A DNA stretch of 64,000 bases from contig NZ_JAWPMM010000001.1 of assembly GCF_033344935.1 (NCBI RefSeq), positions 2,838,001 through 2,902,000 on the forward strand. The letters run 5' to 3'. The translations under genes and the position numbers were made by a program. This document shows positions 1-8,965 of the stretch, in pieces. The stretch comes from Reichenbachiella sp. GTDB lineage: Bacteria; Bacteroidota; Bacteroidia; Cytophagales; Cyclobacteriaceae. Numbering within the stretch: the first letter of the stretch is position 1; each line of letters begins with the position of its first letter. The notes under the pieces were generated by a model that was not told where the DNA came from, did no database searches, and worked only from the letters and a program-made list of their open reading frames with translations.

Positions 1-434
1 TTTACATTATTTTCATAATGATGCCAGGCTTTTTTTGCTTTTTTTAGGACTCTCGGTGTAATGTTAAACTCCTTGTGATCCAATAGATCCTGCGCTACCG
101 AGGACACTTTAAAACTACCGAACAGTGATAGCTTAAAAAGAGCCACATACTTTTCGCTAAGATCAAAACCGTCGAGATGAACGAGCAATTCTCCTGCAAT
201 TTTTGGGTTCTTATCAATGGCTTCAAGTAATGCGTCTAGTGCTTCACTATTACTTTCAATCAAGCCCAAGGTCCGAGCCGCTAGTATTTTAGATTCATCA
301 TTCGAATGCTCGAGCAGCTTAACCATTTCACTAACTACTTCGGTTGAATTTTTCTGGGCCAAGAGGTCTGAGGCTTTGAAAGCCTGGTCATCTAATTCTC
401 CAGATAATTGTTCTACTAGCACTGAAATATCCAT
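1..434 (-). CDS. HEAT-repeat-like protein, C-terminus cut by window edge
   Basis: Reading the minus strand from an ATG at 434 gives about 144 open codons that run off the left edge, so the protein is partial. It begins MDISVLVEQLSGELDDQAF and is almost all helical, with a segment (LLEHSNDESKILAARTLGLI) that has the layout of a HEAT-like helical pair. No signal peptide or membrane segment is visible, so it is probably cytoplasmic. HEAT repeats are usually protein-binding scaffolds; no catalytic motif is seen and no specific function can be given. It lies 65 bases downstream of the esterase-like gene and on the same strand. Confidence 0.7.
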   Translation of the reverse strand, partial: MDISVLVEQLSGELDDQAFKASDLLAQKNSTEVVSEMVKLLEHSNDESKILAARTLGLIESNSEALDALLEAIDKNPKIAGELLVHLDGFDLSEKYVALFKLSLFGSFKVSSVAQDLLDHKEFNITPRVLKKAKKAWHHYENNV

Positions 435-499
435 TGTTCAATTTTGATTCCCTACAAAAGTAGCTGACAAAACTAGATAAACCCCGCACCTTCAGTTTT

Positions 500-1726
500 T
501 CACCCTAGACTTTTTAGTTCTGATTGATACTTTTCTAAGTCAGGATCATCGTTTTCTTGAGCTTTTTTTATGGCCTGTTTATACTTAGATCTAGCTAATT
601 TCTTTTGTCCTAGGCCCAAATAGGCTTGACCAAGCCCACGATACATTTTAGCTAAATATTTTTCTTCCGGATAATTTGTAATCCCCTGTTCGAAATACTT
701 AATAGCATCCTCAAAAGCGTGGTTCTTTAGATAGAATTGTGCTAATCGATTTTGCCAATAGGCTGATGCATAGCGCTTTGTTTCAAGTACATCAGAAAAC
801 TCCTTCATTAGCAGGTCAAATGCTTCAAATTGGTCCTGTTTCCAAGCCATCCATATCAGTGTATTTTTAGTGCCCTCATCAACTTCTGTTGGTAAATGGA
901 AACGCTCTCCTCTTGATTTAAAATAAGACTCTACATAAGGAATTCCACCTACAGCATTGAATTCATCAATACTACTGAATGTCAATGAAGCGAAATTGCG
1001 GTAATAGAACTTAAGTCCCTGGTAGAGAGAGACATTTGTCAAAGCCTCATGAGTTTCATCATTAAATTGTCGATACTCCCAAATTAGATTATCAGATTTA
1101 GCATTCTCAAGAAATTGAGCTGCTTGATCGGAGTAAGAAACAGTATAAATATCTTTGGTGGAATTAGCCAGAAACAGATATCTCTCTTCGTTTAAAGAGT
1201 CAAACGGTTGGAGCATATTATCATCAATGTAAGCACCATTAGAAGCTATAGCTCCATCAAATACACTTTCTTTATCTAAGATCAATTCACACGCCATGAA
1301 ACCGGCGTTTTCCCAACCAAACAGAATGTTTTCTTGAGTAGTTCTAAAGTTTTTATCAACAAATGGCACTAACTCCAATTGAATAAAGCTTTTGAATTCA
1401 TCCCATTGCTTATTGAGGGTCTCATTTCTGCCTGGTCTGTCCATCAGTACTCCAACAACAATCATCTCTGGAAGCAAGTACTCGCCCCTCATAGATTCTT
1501 GAATGGCTACACCATTGAAGAAATACCATTGGCCATCTAATATATAAAGAGTAGGATATTGCTTATCAGTGACTTTATAACCTTTTGGTAGGTACACTTG
1601 AACGCCTCTTTCTTCATTTAGAAATTTCGAAGAAATGGTATGAGTTTGTCCCATCTGAATAGATTCTTGCCCAATCAGCGGAGACGATAAAACGAGTATT
1701 AAAATTAGAAATCCGAAATAGCGCAT
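500..1726 (-). CDS. Exported esterase-D-fold protein with TPR tail, catalytic Ser missing
   Basis: 408 residues with a signal peptide (MRYFGFLILILVLSSPLIGQ), so it is exported. Residues about 25-270 follow the putative-esterase fold of enterochelin/bacillibactin esterases (LYILDGQWYFFNG, LPEMIVVGV), and about 300-400 are TPR-like (ALEDAIKYFEQGI-type helices). In the family the nucleophile sits in GHSxGG; here the equivalent stretch is GWENAG, within ENILFGWENAGFM, so Glu stands in place of Ser. The region of the catalytic His is kept (ETHEALTNVSLYQGLKF). By family it would hydrolyse esters such as siderophores, but the substitution suggests an inactive or repurposed binding protein. No partner genes for siderophore uptake are seen nearby. 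Confidence 0.8.
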   Translation of the reverse strand: MRYFGFLILILVLSSPLIGQESIQMGQTHTISSKFLNEERGVQVYLPKGYKVTDKQYPTLYILDGQWYFFNGVAIQESMRGEYLLPEMIVVGVLMDRPGRNETLNKQWDEFKSFIQLELVPFVDKNFRTTQENILFGWENAGFMACELILDKESVFDGAIASNGAYIDDNMLQPFDSLNEERYLFLANSTKDIYTVSYSDQAAQFLENAKSDNLIWEYRQFNDETHEALTNVSLYQGLKFYYRNFASLTFSSIDEFNAVGGIPYVESYFKSRGERFHLPTEVDEGTKNTLIWMAWKQDQFEAFDLLMKEFSDVLETKRYASAYWQNRLAQFYLKNHAFEDAIKYFEQGITNYPEEKYLAKMYRGLGQAYLGLGQKKLARSKYKQAIKKAQENDDPDLEKYQSELKSLG

Positions 1727-1806
1727 GATTTTGAGTTTATTTGAATTTCTGTAAGATCAGTTATTTTCAATTTTAGCTTCTAATTTCTCTCATCATTAAC
1801 AAGAGA

Positions 1807-2478
1807 TTAACAATTTTCAAATCCTTCAAATCGCTCCTTAAACCGAATATCATAAAGCAGCATGGGTGCCATGAGTTTTTTGATCGCCTTATCTAGATTG
1901 GTGAAATTTGATTGAGAGATATGAAGCGGTATTTTGTACAAACGATCATCTTTCTTCTCAAATGGACACGGCACTTTGGATTGATGTAGATATGGTATTA
2001 ATGTAGTACTACAGTTGAGTGCAATTCTATCTATTACGTGGTTTACAAGTAATTCAGTCAAGGTTGAATTGATGTTTTCGAAAAACTCAATCGTTTTGGC
2101 CAACCGAACTCTTGAACCTGCTCTTGATTTTCCTTTTTTATTCAGGTATTTGATTTGACTGACACCTTGTTTCTTTCGTGTCATATAAGCCGAGAATGTA
2201 GTGTGATATATATTAGTTTTCCCTTCCATGACACATATTGCCGCATTACCCGATTCAACACTTAAATACAGTACCTGAGCACACTCATTCACTATTTCGA
2301 GTTGATCATTTATTATCAAGTGCAAGGGCAACCTGATTTGCCCTAATACCTCCCTAGATTCATTCTCTAATAGTATGACGTGCTTCTGAAAATCGTAAGT
2401 ATATTGATATCGTTCTTGAATCTGATGGAGAAGATCCACAACTGGAATATGAAATAGATTAACGCTGGTTTGCTTCAT
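1807..2478 (-). CDS. VLRF1-family (Vms1/ANKZF1-like) peptidyl-tRNA release factor candidate
   Basis: 223 residues, no signal peptide, so cytoplasmic. The centre (residues 98-145) reads YMTRKKQGVSQ, then KKGKSRAGSRVR. This matches the VLRF1 signature: an RKQGG-x-Q loop followed by a basic KGxSxAGSRxR segment. In eukaryotic Vms1/ANKZF1 this domain has an eRF1-like fold and uses the loop Gln to release nascent chains from stalled 60S ribosomes; actinobacterial relatives also act on peptidyl-tRNA. The catalytic Gln would be Q108. The usual second loop Gly is Val here (G105-V106). I infer a ribosome-rescue role. It lies 33 bases downstream of a histidine kinase on the same strand, which tells little about its job. 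Confidence 0.68.
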   Translation of the reverse strand: MKQTSVNLFHIPVVDLLHQIQERYQYTYDFQKHVILLENESREVLGQIRLPLHLIINDQLEIVNECAQVLYLSVESGNAAICVMEGKTNIYHTTFSAYMTRKKQGVSQIKYLNKKGKSRAGSRVRLAKTIEFFENINSTLTELLVNHVIDRIALNCSTTLIPYLHQSKVPCPFEKKDDRLYKIPLHISQSNFTNLDKAIKKLMAPMLLYDIRFKERFEGFENC

Positions 2479-2511
2479 TCCTTTTTTAACTCGATTGACT
2501 ATTTAAAAGGA

Positions 2512-3816
2512 TCAAATGGTAGGAAAACGTACTTCGAATATTGCACCTCCGGAAGAATTATCTATTATCCTTAATTCTCCCTTATTCTTCTTGATCAATT
2601 CCTGACAGAAACTAAGTCCTACTCCTGACCCTCTTTCTCCTTGTGTACCAATCCCCGATTCCATCAATTTTGAATTTAATATTTTTGTTTTCATCTCATC
2701 ATTTACTCCCTTCCCAGAATCGATGATTTGAATTAACGTGGCGCCAGCGTGCTCTTCTATATTGATATCGATAGCGCCATTCTCAGGAGTAAATTTAATA
2801 GCATTGTGAACCAAATTTCTTAAAATGATATTCAGATGGTTTTTATCCAAATTCACCATCCTTTCTTCCTTTCCTATTCTTATCATTTTTATTTGTTTGG
2901 AAGCTGTCATCTCTTCAAAAAGGTCAATGATCTTAACGACTTCGGTCACGAGATCAAAATGAGAAACGATTCGTTTAGAATTACCCAATTGAGATTGAGC
3001 CCATGCCAATAGGTTATTCATATTCTCTTGCAACACTTTGAACCTAGACCGAATAGTCGCTTGATAATCCATAAATTTCTGACGGTCTAAGCTATTGATC
3101 AGAGAAGGGTCAAGCAAGCTTTGAATCAAGCCCAAAGGCGACCTTAGGTCATGCGCTACAATAGAAAACAACTTATCTTTTGATAAGTTGGATTCGGTCA
3201 GTGCCTTTTCCTTTTCAATCAATTCTTCATTCAACCTTTCTGTTTTGTGTAAAGCTCGAATGAGTTGAGTTTTAAATTGAATAACGAAATAGTAAATACC
3301 AGTATATGCAATGGCAACAATAGCCACCAACTTGATATACCCCAAATTATCCAATCCAGCTATAAAATATTTCAAAATCAAAAATGCCATTAGATTACTA
3401 ATAAACAACAACCATTGGCCAAACCCGTCAATGAGAATAACCACTGCAATTGCACTTGGGATCAACAATAATTCGATTTCATTGGGTCTGTTTTCGAAGG
3501 CTGCATGAATAGCTCCAGCAACTACAGCCAAATGAATTCCCCACAGGAAAACATATTCAGCAGCTCTGTATTTATGAAAGTAATTGAGGGTGAGTACCGG
3601 AATTAAAACAGTAAGAATCGCAAGTATGTCAATCAGGATTCCCTGATAATTTCCGATGCTAAGATTAACTGTAATTAATAATAGAGCCAGAAGAATGCAT
3701 ATCAAGGTCAGTCGATTGATAATTCCCAATTTGCAAACCTCATATATGTTCAACGAATCTGAACAACCTAAAGAATAGAAATCCTTTAATTTATAGGTAA
3801 ACCCTTTTCTTGCCAT
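2512..3816 (-). CDS. Membrane sensor histidine kinase
   Basis: 434 residues. About six hydrophobic segments fill residues 32-182, followed by a coiled linker (KTERLNEELIEKEKALTESN). The HisKA box FSIVAHDLRSPL carries the phosphoacceptor H222. The HATPase domain shows the N box (RNLVHNAIKF), a G1 box (IIDSGKGV) and a G2 box (GSGVGLSFCQELI). It is an inner-membrane kinase with no obvious periplasmic sensor domain, so the membrane bundle itself may sense. No response regulator lies beside it. The VLRF1-like gene follows after 33 bases and could be cotranscribed. Confidence 0.92.
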   Translation of the reverse strand: MARKGFTYKLKDFYSLGCSDSLNIYEVCKLGIINRLTLICILLALLLITVNLSIGNYQGILIDILAILTVLIPVLTLNYFHKYRAAEYVFLWGIHLAVVAGAIHAAFENRPNEIELLLIPSAIAVVILIDGFGQWLLFISNLMAFLILKYFIAGLDNLGYIKLVAIVAIAYTGIYYFVIQFKTQLIRALHKTERLNEELIEKEKALTESNLSKDKLFSIVAHDLRSPLGLIQSLLDPSLINSLDRQKFMDYQATIRSRFKVLQENMNNLLAWAQSQLGNSKRIVSHFDLVTEVVKIIDLFEEMTASKQIKMIRIGKEERMVNLDKNHLNIILRNLVHNAIKFTPENGAIDINIEEHAGATLIQIIDSGKGVNDEMKTKILNSKLMESGIGTQGERGSGVGLSFCQELIKKNKGELRIIDNSSGGAIFEVRFPTI

Positions 3817-3864
3817 TACTAACCTTTTCCTTCTCTAGTACCAAACGCAGGCAGGTGGATGAAT

Positions 3865-3872
3865 CAAAAGTA
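3865..3872 (-). promoter_or_regulatory. Candidate Bacteroidota -7 box for the kinase at 2512
   Basis: The minus strand reads TACTTTTG, a full match to TAnnTTTG, 49 bases ahead of the kinase start. No good TTG box at the expected -33 spacing was found, so support is limited. Confidence 0.3.
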
Positions 3873-3920
3873 GAGCTACTTGCCCAAAAAAACGAATGTA
3901 AAGAGTTGAAAATATGAAAA

Positions 3921-3957
3921 GAAAAAAGTCAGACACAAATGTTTTGAATCTGACTTT
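3921..3957 (-). terminator. Rho-independent terminator of the FG-GAP gene
   Basis: A nine-base stem pairs AAAGTCAGA (3925-3933) with TCTGACTTT (3949-3957). On the minus strand the stem is followed by a T-rich run (GACTTTTTTC). It lies 27 bases beyond the stop codon at 3984. Confidence 0.75.
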
Positions 3958-3983
3958 AGATATAAATCAATAACCAAAAGCAG

Positions 3984-5675
3984 TCATTTTCCAGCAATGA
4001 TCATTATTCTCCCAGATCTGGGTCCGTTAATGGCACTCCATGCCGAAGTTAATAAAAGGTCTACCTTCCCATCGCCATTTACATCCCCAATACCTGTGGC
4101 ATCGAAGCCCAAGGTTTCTCCTGCCACTTGGCCCGTAAGTGTCCGTAGCTCTCTTCCATCCTTTCCAGAGTACACGTATACTTTGCCTCCAGACGGCGCG
4201 GCACTAGCATGCTGCCAAGCCCCAATCACTAAATCGTCATACCCATCTCTGTTGGTATCGCCAGCATCAGCTACGCCAATACCAAAACCCTCTCCTGGAC
4301 CTTCTCCCGTAAAAACGTATAATTCTTTTCCGTTCTTACCTGAATGGACGTAAGCCCTTCCAGTGGAATTGCCTAATGCGGCATTGGCAAAATCTGAAGC
4401 ATATACATCTTGAATGCCATCATTATCAACATCGCCTACTACCGACATGAACATACCTCCTAGTCTCTGGCTTGTTTCATCGGGATCAATCGTAAATGAA
4501 GCTTTATTCTTTGACCCATCATATACATAAACCTTACCGCCATTAGCCACACCAGGCGCGCCTATCATTAATATGGCTGACTCATCTATAGTCTTTCCTG
4601 CCAATGCGGTTCCAAATCCATCTCCTATTTCATCTCCACTCCATTTTTGAAGAATAGATCCGTCTTTTCCCGAATACAAATAGGCATTTCCAGCCTCTTC
4701 GATTTGATCACTATTGATAGGTCCTCCCCAAATCTGATAAGGCTCCCCGATCAGAACGTCTCCATACCCATCTCCATTGACATCACCAACACCTTTTACA
4801 GCACGCCCAAAGGCGCCTCGTTCATCTTCTCCTTGCCATTCATAAATCAGCGAACCATCTTTTCCCGAAAAAACCAGCGTCTTGTTCACATAAGGAGCTC
4901 CTGCTACCACATCTGGTATACCATCCTTGTTTACATCACCTGCAGCTTCTATGCTCATTCCCAATTGACCATTGGCATCTTTTGAGCTATAAGACCAGAT
5001 TTGCTCGCCGGTCTTACCCGAATAGACATAAATTTTACCCCCATTATTAGACGCCTCGCTATTTGTAGGAGCTGAAGCAGTTAAATCCATAATCCCATCA
5101 AGGTCAACATCGCCAATGTTTCTTGCAATCCAACCAAATTGATCGTTTTGATTCTCACCCTTCCAATCATGAATAATCTTGACATTCTTCTCTTCAAAAG
5201 GATTAGCATAAGCTTCTTCTAATGGAAAAAGGGTTTTGTACCTTTGATCTTCTTTGAGTATTACTGCGGCCGGACTCAAGCCTATATTGGTGATGTTGAA
5301 AGTGTTCTTTTCTTTTAAATCGACAAGTGTAGAAAATGCCAGATCTAGATTTGACGCCAATGCATAGGCTACTCCCAGATTGAATTGATAGCGAGCATTT
5401 TCAGACTGTGCTTCAAAAGCCTTTTTGTAAAACTCCAGTGAGGTAGTGTAATCCTCCTTTCTTCTGTAGGCCAATCCGAGCATTCCCAAAGCACCATCAT
5501 GTTCTGGTCTTTGGTTCAATACATCTTTCAAATCTTCTATAGCCTCATCCACTTGGCCACCATTTATTTTTTGAAATGCTTCTTGAACTATTTGAGAAGA
5601 ATCAGACTGTCCATGAATAAAATGAAAAGAGCCGACCAACGAGAGCAATAAACAGATTATGATAATTTTTTTCAT
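3984..5675 (-). CDS. Exported TPR + seven-bladed FG-GAP propeller protein
   Basis: 563 residues with a signal peptide (to about 22, ending FIHGQ). Residues 28-125 are TPR-like (ALGMLGLAYRRKEDYTTSLEFYKKAF). Residues about 165-563 hold seven integrin-like FG-GAP blades. Six carry a calcium loop of the D-x-D-x-DG-x-x-D type (GDVDLDGIMD, GDVNKDGIPD, GDVNGDGYGD, GDVDNDGIQD, GDTNRDGYDD, GDVNGDGKVD). The fourth blade (GTALAGKTIDESAILMI) has lost it. The chain stops straight after the last blade (IMIIAGK) with no T9SS sorting domain, so it is probably periplasmic or surface-held by another route. The likely role is calcium-dependent protein or glycan binding. Ligand unknown. Confidence 0.85.
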   Translation of the reverse strand: MKKIIIICLLLSLVGSFHFIHGQSDSSQIVQEAFQKINGGQVDEAIEDLKDVLNQRPEHDGALGMLGLAYRRKEDYTTSLEFYKKAFEAQSENARYQFNLGVAYALASNLDLAFSTLVDLKEKNTFNITNIGLSPAAVILKEDQRYKTLFPLEEAYANPFEEKNVKIIHDWKGENQNDQFGWIARNIGDVDLDGIMDLTASAPTNSEASNNGGKIYVYSGKTGEQIWSYSSKDANGQLGMSIEAAGDVNKDGIPDVVAGAPYVNKTLVFSGKDGSLIYEWQGEDERGAFGRAVKGVGDVNGDGYGDVLIGEPYQIWGGPINSDQIEEAGNAYLYSGKDGSILQKWSGDEIGDGFGTALAGKTIDESAILMIGAPGVANGGKVYVYDGSKNKASFTIDPDETSQRLGGMFMSVVGDVDNDGIQDVYASDFANAALGNSTGRAYVHSGKNGKELYVFTGEGPGEGFGIGVADAGDTNRDGYDDLVIGAWQHASAAPSGGKVYVYSGKDGRELRTLTGQVAGETLGFDATGIGDVNGDGKVDLLLTSAWSAINGPRSGRIMIIAGK

Positions 5676-5872
5676 CTTAATTTATTTTGAGTTTAGTTCA
5701 AAAATGGATTCATCATTTAGCAAACAGGTAAACTCCGATCATTCTTAACTTTATTCTTTCCTGGTTTAATCTACGACAGATTCTACTTTCATTTTTCTAG
5801 GATTTCAAATTTTAAATTAAAATGGCAGTTTATAAGTAGAACCTTTATCTTTCAGATAATAAAGAAGGAAGC

Positions 5873-6904
5873 ATGTTTGGGAAAAGAATAGCGGCATTGC
5901 AGGCAACTAGTTTGTTGTCAGATTCCGGTAGTATCAGCAATTGGCTGATTCTACTGTTTGCTGTTGTGGTAATTATAGGTGCTTACCTTCTCTTCAGACT
6001 CTATACTCGTCGAACTAAAATTCAACGAAAAGTATTACAACGAAAAGTTGAAAAACGTACTTCTGAAATATCCAAACAGAAAGAAGAGTTAGAAGAACAA
6101 TCCGAAAAGCTCAAAAAGGCGTACGAAGAGATCAAGGTGAAAAACATTGCCATTGAAGAAGCCTTTGAACATTTGACAAACTCCTTCTCCAAACTATCAG
6201 ATCTTAATCGAGAAAAAGACGGAATTATCAGTATAGTCGCACACGATCTGAGAACACCTTTAAATAATATAGAAGGGCTCATACAATTGGTTTCTATGGA
6301 TGGAAACCTGAACGATGATCAGAAGGATTATATTGACAAAATCCGGTCCGTAGTTCGACATGGCAATGAGATGATTCGTGATCTTCTGGATATCAATCAA
6401 GCCAAAAATCAAAAACCTGAGCTTAAGATTTCAACGTTGCAATTGGGTGAATTCGTAAACAGCTGGCAAGCTAACTTCGAAAAATCATTATCATCAAAAA
6501 AGCAGAAATTAGAACTTGCCGGAGACTACCAAAGCCTTGAACTTCAAACAGATCAAGGGTTGCTTTCAAGAATCATGGACAATTTGATGTCCAACGCCAT
6601 CAAATTTTCAGAAAAAGGCACGACGATCTTCATTGACATAAATGAAGAGGATGAACAGCTGGTTATTAAAATCACCGATGAAGGCCCGGGCATTAGTGAG
6701 CAAGACCAACAAAAAATGTTCAAACCATTTACCAGGCTATCTGCAACACCAACTGGCGGAGAACCTTCCAATGGCCTTGGATTGTCTATAATCAAAAGCC
6801 TTTGCCAACAACTGGGTGGCAAAATCAAAGTGGAAAGTGAAATAGGCAAAGGCACCACCTTTATTGTTTCAATTCCTAAGCAACTTGAGGCAGTCATCGC
6901 CTAG
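5873..6904 (+). CDS. Single-span sensor histidine kinase
   Basis: 343 residues. One membrane helix (about 23-43, WLILLFAVVVIIGAYLLF) is followed by a long charged coiled coil (about 50-112) and the HisKA box IISIVAHDLRTPL with H124. The ATPase domain shows MDNLMSNAIKFS (N box), DEGPGIS (G1) and GGEPSNGLGLSIIKSL (G2). The output half is complete, but there is no periplasmic sensor domain, so it probably depends on a partner or reads the membrane. It is divergent from the FG-GAP gene (197 bases between starts) and has no adjacent response regulator. Confidence 0.9.
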   Translation: MFGKRIAALQATSLLSDSGSISNWLILLFAVVVIIGAYLLFRLYTRRTKIQRKVLQRKVEKRTSEISKQKEELEEQSEKLKKAYEEIKVKNIAIEEAFEHLTNSFSKLSDLNREKDGIISIVAHDLRTPLNNIEGLIQLVSMDGNLNDDQKDYIDKIRSVVRHGNEMIRDLLDINQAKNQKPELKISTLQLGEFVNSWQANFEKSLSSKKQKLELAGDYQSLELQTDQGLLSRIMDNLMSNAIKFSEKGTTIFIDINEEDEQLVIKITDEGPGISEQDQQKMFKPFTRLSATPTGGEPSNGLGLSIIKSLCQQLGGKIKVESEIGKGTTFIVSIPKQLEAVIA

Positions 6905-7050
6905 CACCTGTGGATTTACTTTCGCATAATTCAATTATTTCATTAAATAAAACTATTTTCATCTCGTTAATCAGAACTGGAACGCTATTTGTAATAGTGC
7001 CTGACGTTTGAACAAATGAATATTAAAAACACATTCAAATTATTTCAACC

Positions 7051-7536
7051 ATGACAAAAAACACTTTAAATATTATACCTGTGGCACTTGTAGTGGCACT
7101 GATGATAGGAACATCATCCTGTAAGACAAAAAAGAACTTGGCGCAGGTCACCCCTGTTGAAGAGGTAGAACCAGTAGAAGATGAAGTAGTAGAAGAACTC
7201 GAAGAGGTGACAGAGGAAGTGGTCGAAGAAAGAGTGCCTGAGAAAATCCTATCTAAGGAACAAAAACTGAACAACTATTTTAGCGCCGTTTCTGGAGCTT
7301 CATCTACGAGCGTAGCCAACAACAACATTGATCAAGCCTTGGGTATGTTCAGCAATCCAGACGCTCCAGTGCTTATCGTTATTTATAACGACGGAGCTAA
7401 TCCTGACTACGATGAGCCGACTACCATTTCAAAGTATTTGAACTATCTCAAAGACACCAAAACTAAAGCTGCTACTGTGGAAGAAGTGGTTTATGACTCA
7501 CAGGGTCGAATTAAGGAGTTAGTTCTAAAAAAATAA
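7051..7536 (+). CDS. Glu-rich lipoprotein, first gene of the LRR operon
   Basis: 161 residues. The N-terminus (VVALMIGTSSCKTKK) is a lipoprotein signal with the lipobox cysteine at residue 25. Residues about 34-65 are a very acidic stretch of E/V/P repeats (EEVEPVEDEVVEELEEVTEE), probably an extended linker. A small folded domain of about 90 residues follows (LGMFSNPDAPVLIVIYNDG). It includes the phrase STVSKYLNYLKDTK-like TTISKYLNYLKDTK, seen in several Bacteroidota lipoproteins. I do not recognise a named family. It is 21 bases upstream of the next gene and begins a four-gene operon of exported proteins. Confidence 0.75.
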   Translation: MTKNTLNIIPVALVVALMIGTSSCKTKKNLAQVTPVEEVEPVEDEVVEELEEVTEEVVEERVPEKILSKEQKLNNYFSAVSGASSTSVANNNIDQALGMFSNPDAPVLIVIYNDGANPDYDEPTTISKYLNYLKDTKTKAATVEEVVYDSQGRIKELVLKK

Positions 7537-7557
7537 TCTTAAACAGAATATAAAGAC

Positions 7558-8133
7558 ATGCAATTGATAAAATATACCGCGCTGTTCTTAGCTGTGTTGC
7601 TGAGCACCAGTGCATTTGCACAAAAAAATATTGATCCTAGAAGGAAACAAGCCATTGACTCCTTGGCCTTGGAAAAGGTAAAAGATCTCAGTAAGTACAT
7701 TAGTATTGTTGGAAACAAGGAGACACAATTCTCTGAAGCTCAACGGGTAATGGACCGGGCTGAGGAGTTGTTTGCTGAAGATAGCGAAATGGGCGTCTCT
7801 TCTTTGGAAAGAGAAGAAGTCAACTATTACAAAGTGAGAGAGTACTTCGAAAGATTAATGGCGTTGAACTATGACAAAGTAAAAATCCAGTGGTATGACA
7901 TCCATTATGTAAGCGACTTAGAGCAACAACCCGATGGCACTTTTGTTGGGGTAATTACTGTTTATCAAAGATTCGAAGGGTCATCCAAAGATGGAACCAT
8001 GGAATATAAGGACACCACAAAAAAGGATATTACCATTTTTGTGAAACGAAAAGAAACGCAAATCGCAGGACGTATTATAGAATTCTGGGACGTGATGCTA
8101 GGTGACATCCGAGTAACCGAAACCTCTGCATGA
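7558..8133 (+). CDS. Exported protein of unknown function (LRR operon, gene 2)
   Basis: 191 residues with a signal peptide (LFLAVLLSTSAFAQ). The mature part is mixed helix and strand (VNYYKVREYFERLMALNYDKVKI, then GTFVGVITVYQRFEG). It resembles by eye the N-terminal 170 residues of the LRR protein two genes downstream: both have L-x-x-Y-x-x-x-VG near the start, a helix with a Y-x-x-x-F core, then strands after a DG turn. I do not recognise a named family. The last four bases (ATGA) overlap the next gene, so translation is coupled. Confidence 0.75.
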   Translation: MQLIKYTALFLAVLLSTSAFAQKNIDPRRKQAIDSLALEKVKDLSKYISIVGNKETQFSEAQRVMDRAEELFAEDSEMGVSSLEREEVNYYKVREYFERLMALNYDKVKIQWYDIHYVSDLEQQPDGTFVGVITVYQRFEGSSKDGTMEYKDTTKKDITIFVKRKETQIAGRIIEFWDVMLGDIRVTETSA

Positions 8134-8963
8134 GAACCCTCCTATTCGCGCTTTTAACCATATTATCATTTCATATATCGGTGAGTCAGGGACTCACCGA
8201 TGACATGAAGGATACCGAAGATCAACTACGTGCCTCTACCAAACAAATCAATCAATTCTTTAGAAGGTTTAATGGTGAGGAAGATGAAAATGGCAAACGC
8301 TATTACCCTACGGACAAAAGATACCGTGATGCCTCATTGAGGAGAAAGTATGTACCGGTACTTTTCGACACCCAAACCAGTCAGATAGATGGCACAACAG
8401 CCAAGGAGTTTGTCAAAATCATAACTGACAAAAAGTCCCCAGCGTTTCTTGACTTCCATACCGATGACTGGTTTGCTGAGGTAAGTGCCACATTTAAATA
8501 TAAAGGAAGATCTATCTCTGGTACCCTTTACATGAAGCTGCAACCTCAAGGGCAAGGCTATGAGTGGATTATTCAGGATGTCGCTTTCAGTCAATTCAGT
8601 AAGTGGTTTGATAAGGCCTCAGGGTCTGACAAACAATTTCTTCATCCGATGAGTCACGAGTTAGATTTTATGACTTTGCGCAAGGCGCTTGACAAACAAA
8701 AACATGCGGAACAATATACATCAGATACCTATACGCCGGATTACTTGAGCATCTTCCTATATGAGCTCAATCAAGGAAATTTAACCTTTGTGTCTGCCAA
8801 AAACACCGCCTTTCATTTTTTTGCTATTGACGGTTATTATTTTTCTATCTCCAATTTCAATAGACCTGGATACAATTCAGGGTGGTTAATTTCGAGTTTG
8901 GTTCCCTTAGCGAATGAGGACCAAAAACAGCAAATGAAAGATTACATCTACCGAAAGGACTAA
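8130..8963 (+). CDS. Exported protein of unknown function (LRR operon, gene 3)
   Basis: 277 residues with a signal peptide (MRTLLFALLTILSFHISVSQ). Residues about 25-165 have an NTF2-like look: an N-terminal helical stretch (QLRASTKQINQFFRRFNGEE) followed by strands with the phrases WFAEVSATFKYKGRSISGTLYM and YEWIIQDVAF. A second segment (residues 180-277) has no recognised match. It starts inside the stop codon of gene 2 (ATGA) and ends two bases before the LRR gene, so the four genes form one transcription unit. The function is unknown; export and coupling suggest it works with its neighbours in the envelope. Confidence 0.75.
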   Translation: MRTLLFALLTILSFHISVSQGLTDDMKDTEDQLRASTKQINQFFRRFNGEEDENGKRYYPTDKRYRDASLRRKYVPVLFDTQTSQIDGTTAKEFVKIITDKKSPAFLDFHTDDWFAEVSATFKYKGRSISGTLYMKLQPQGQGYEWIIQDVAFSQFSKWFDKASGSDKQFLHPMSHELDFMTLRKALDKQKHAEQYTSDTYTPDYLSIFLYELNQGNLTFVSAKNTAFHFFAIDGYYFSISNFNRPGYNSGWLISSLVPLANEDQKQQMKDYIYRKD

Positions 8964-8965
8964 CT

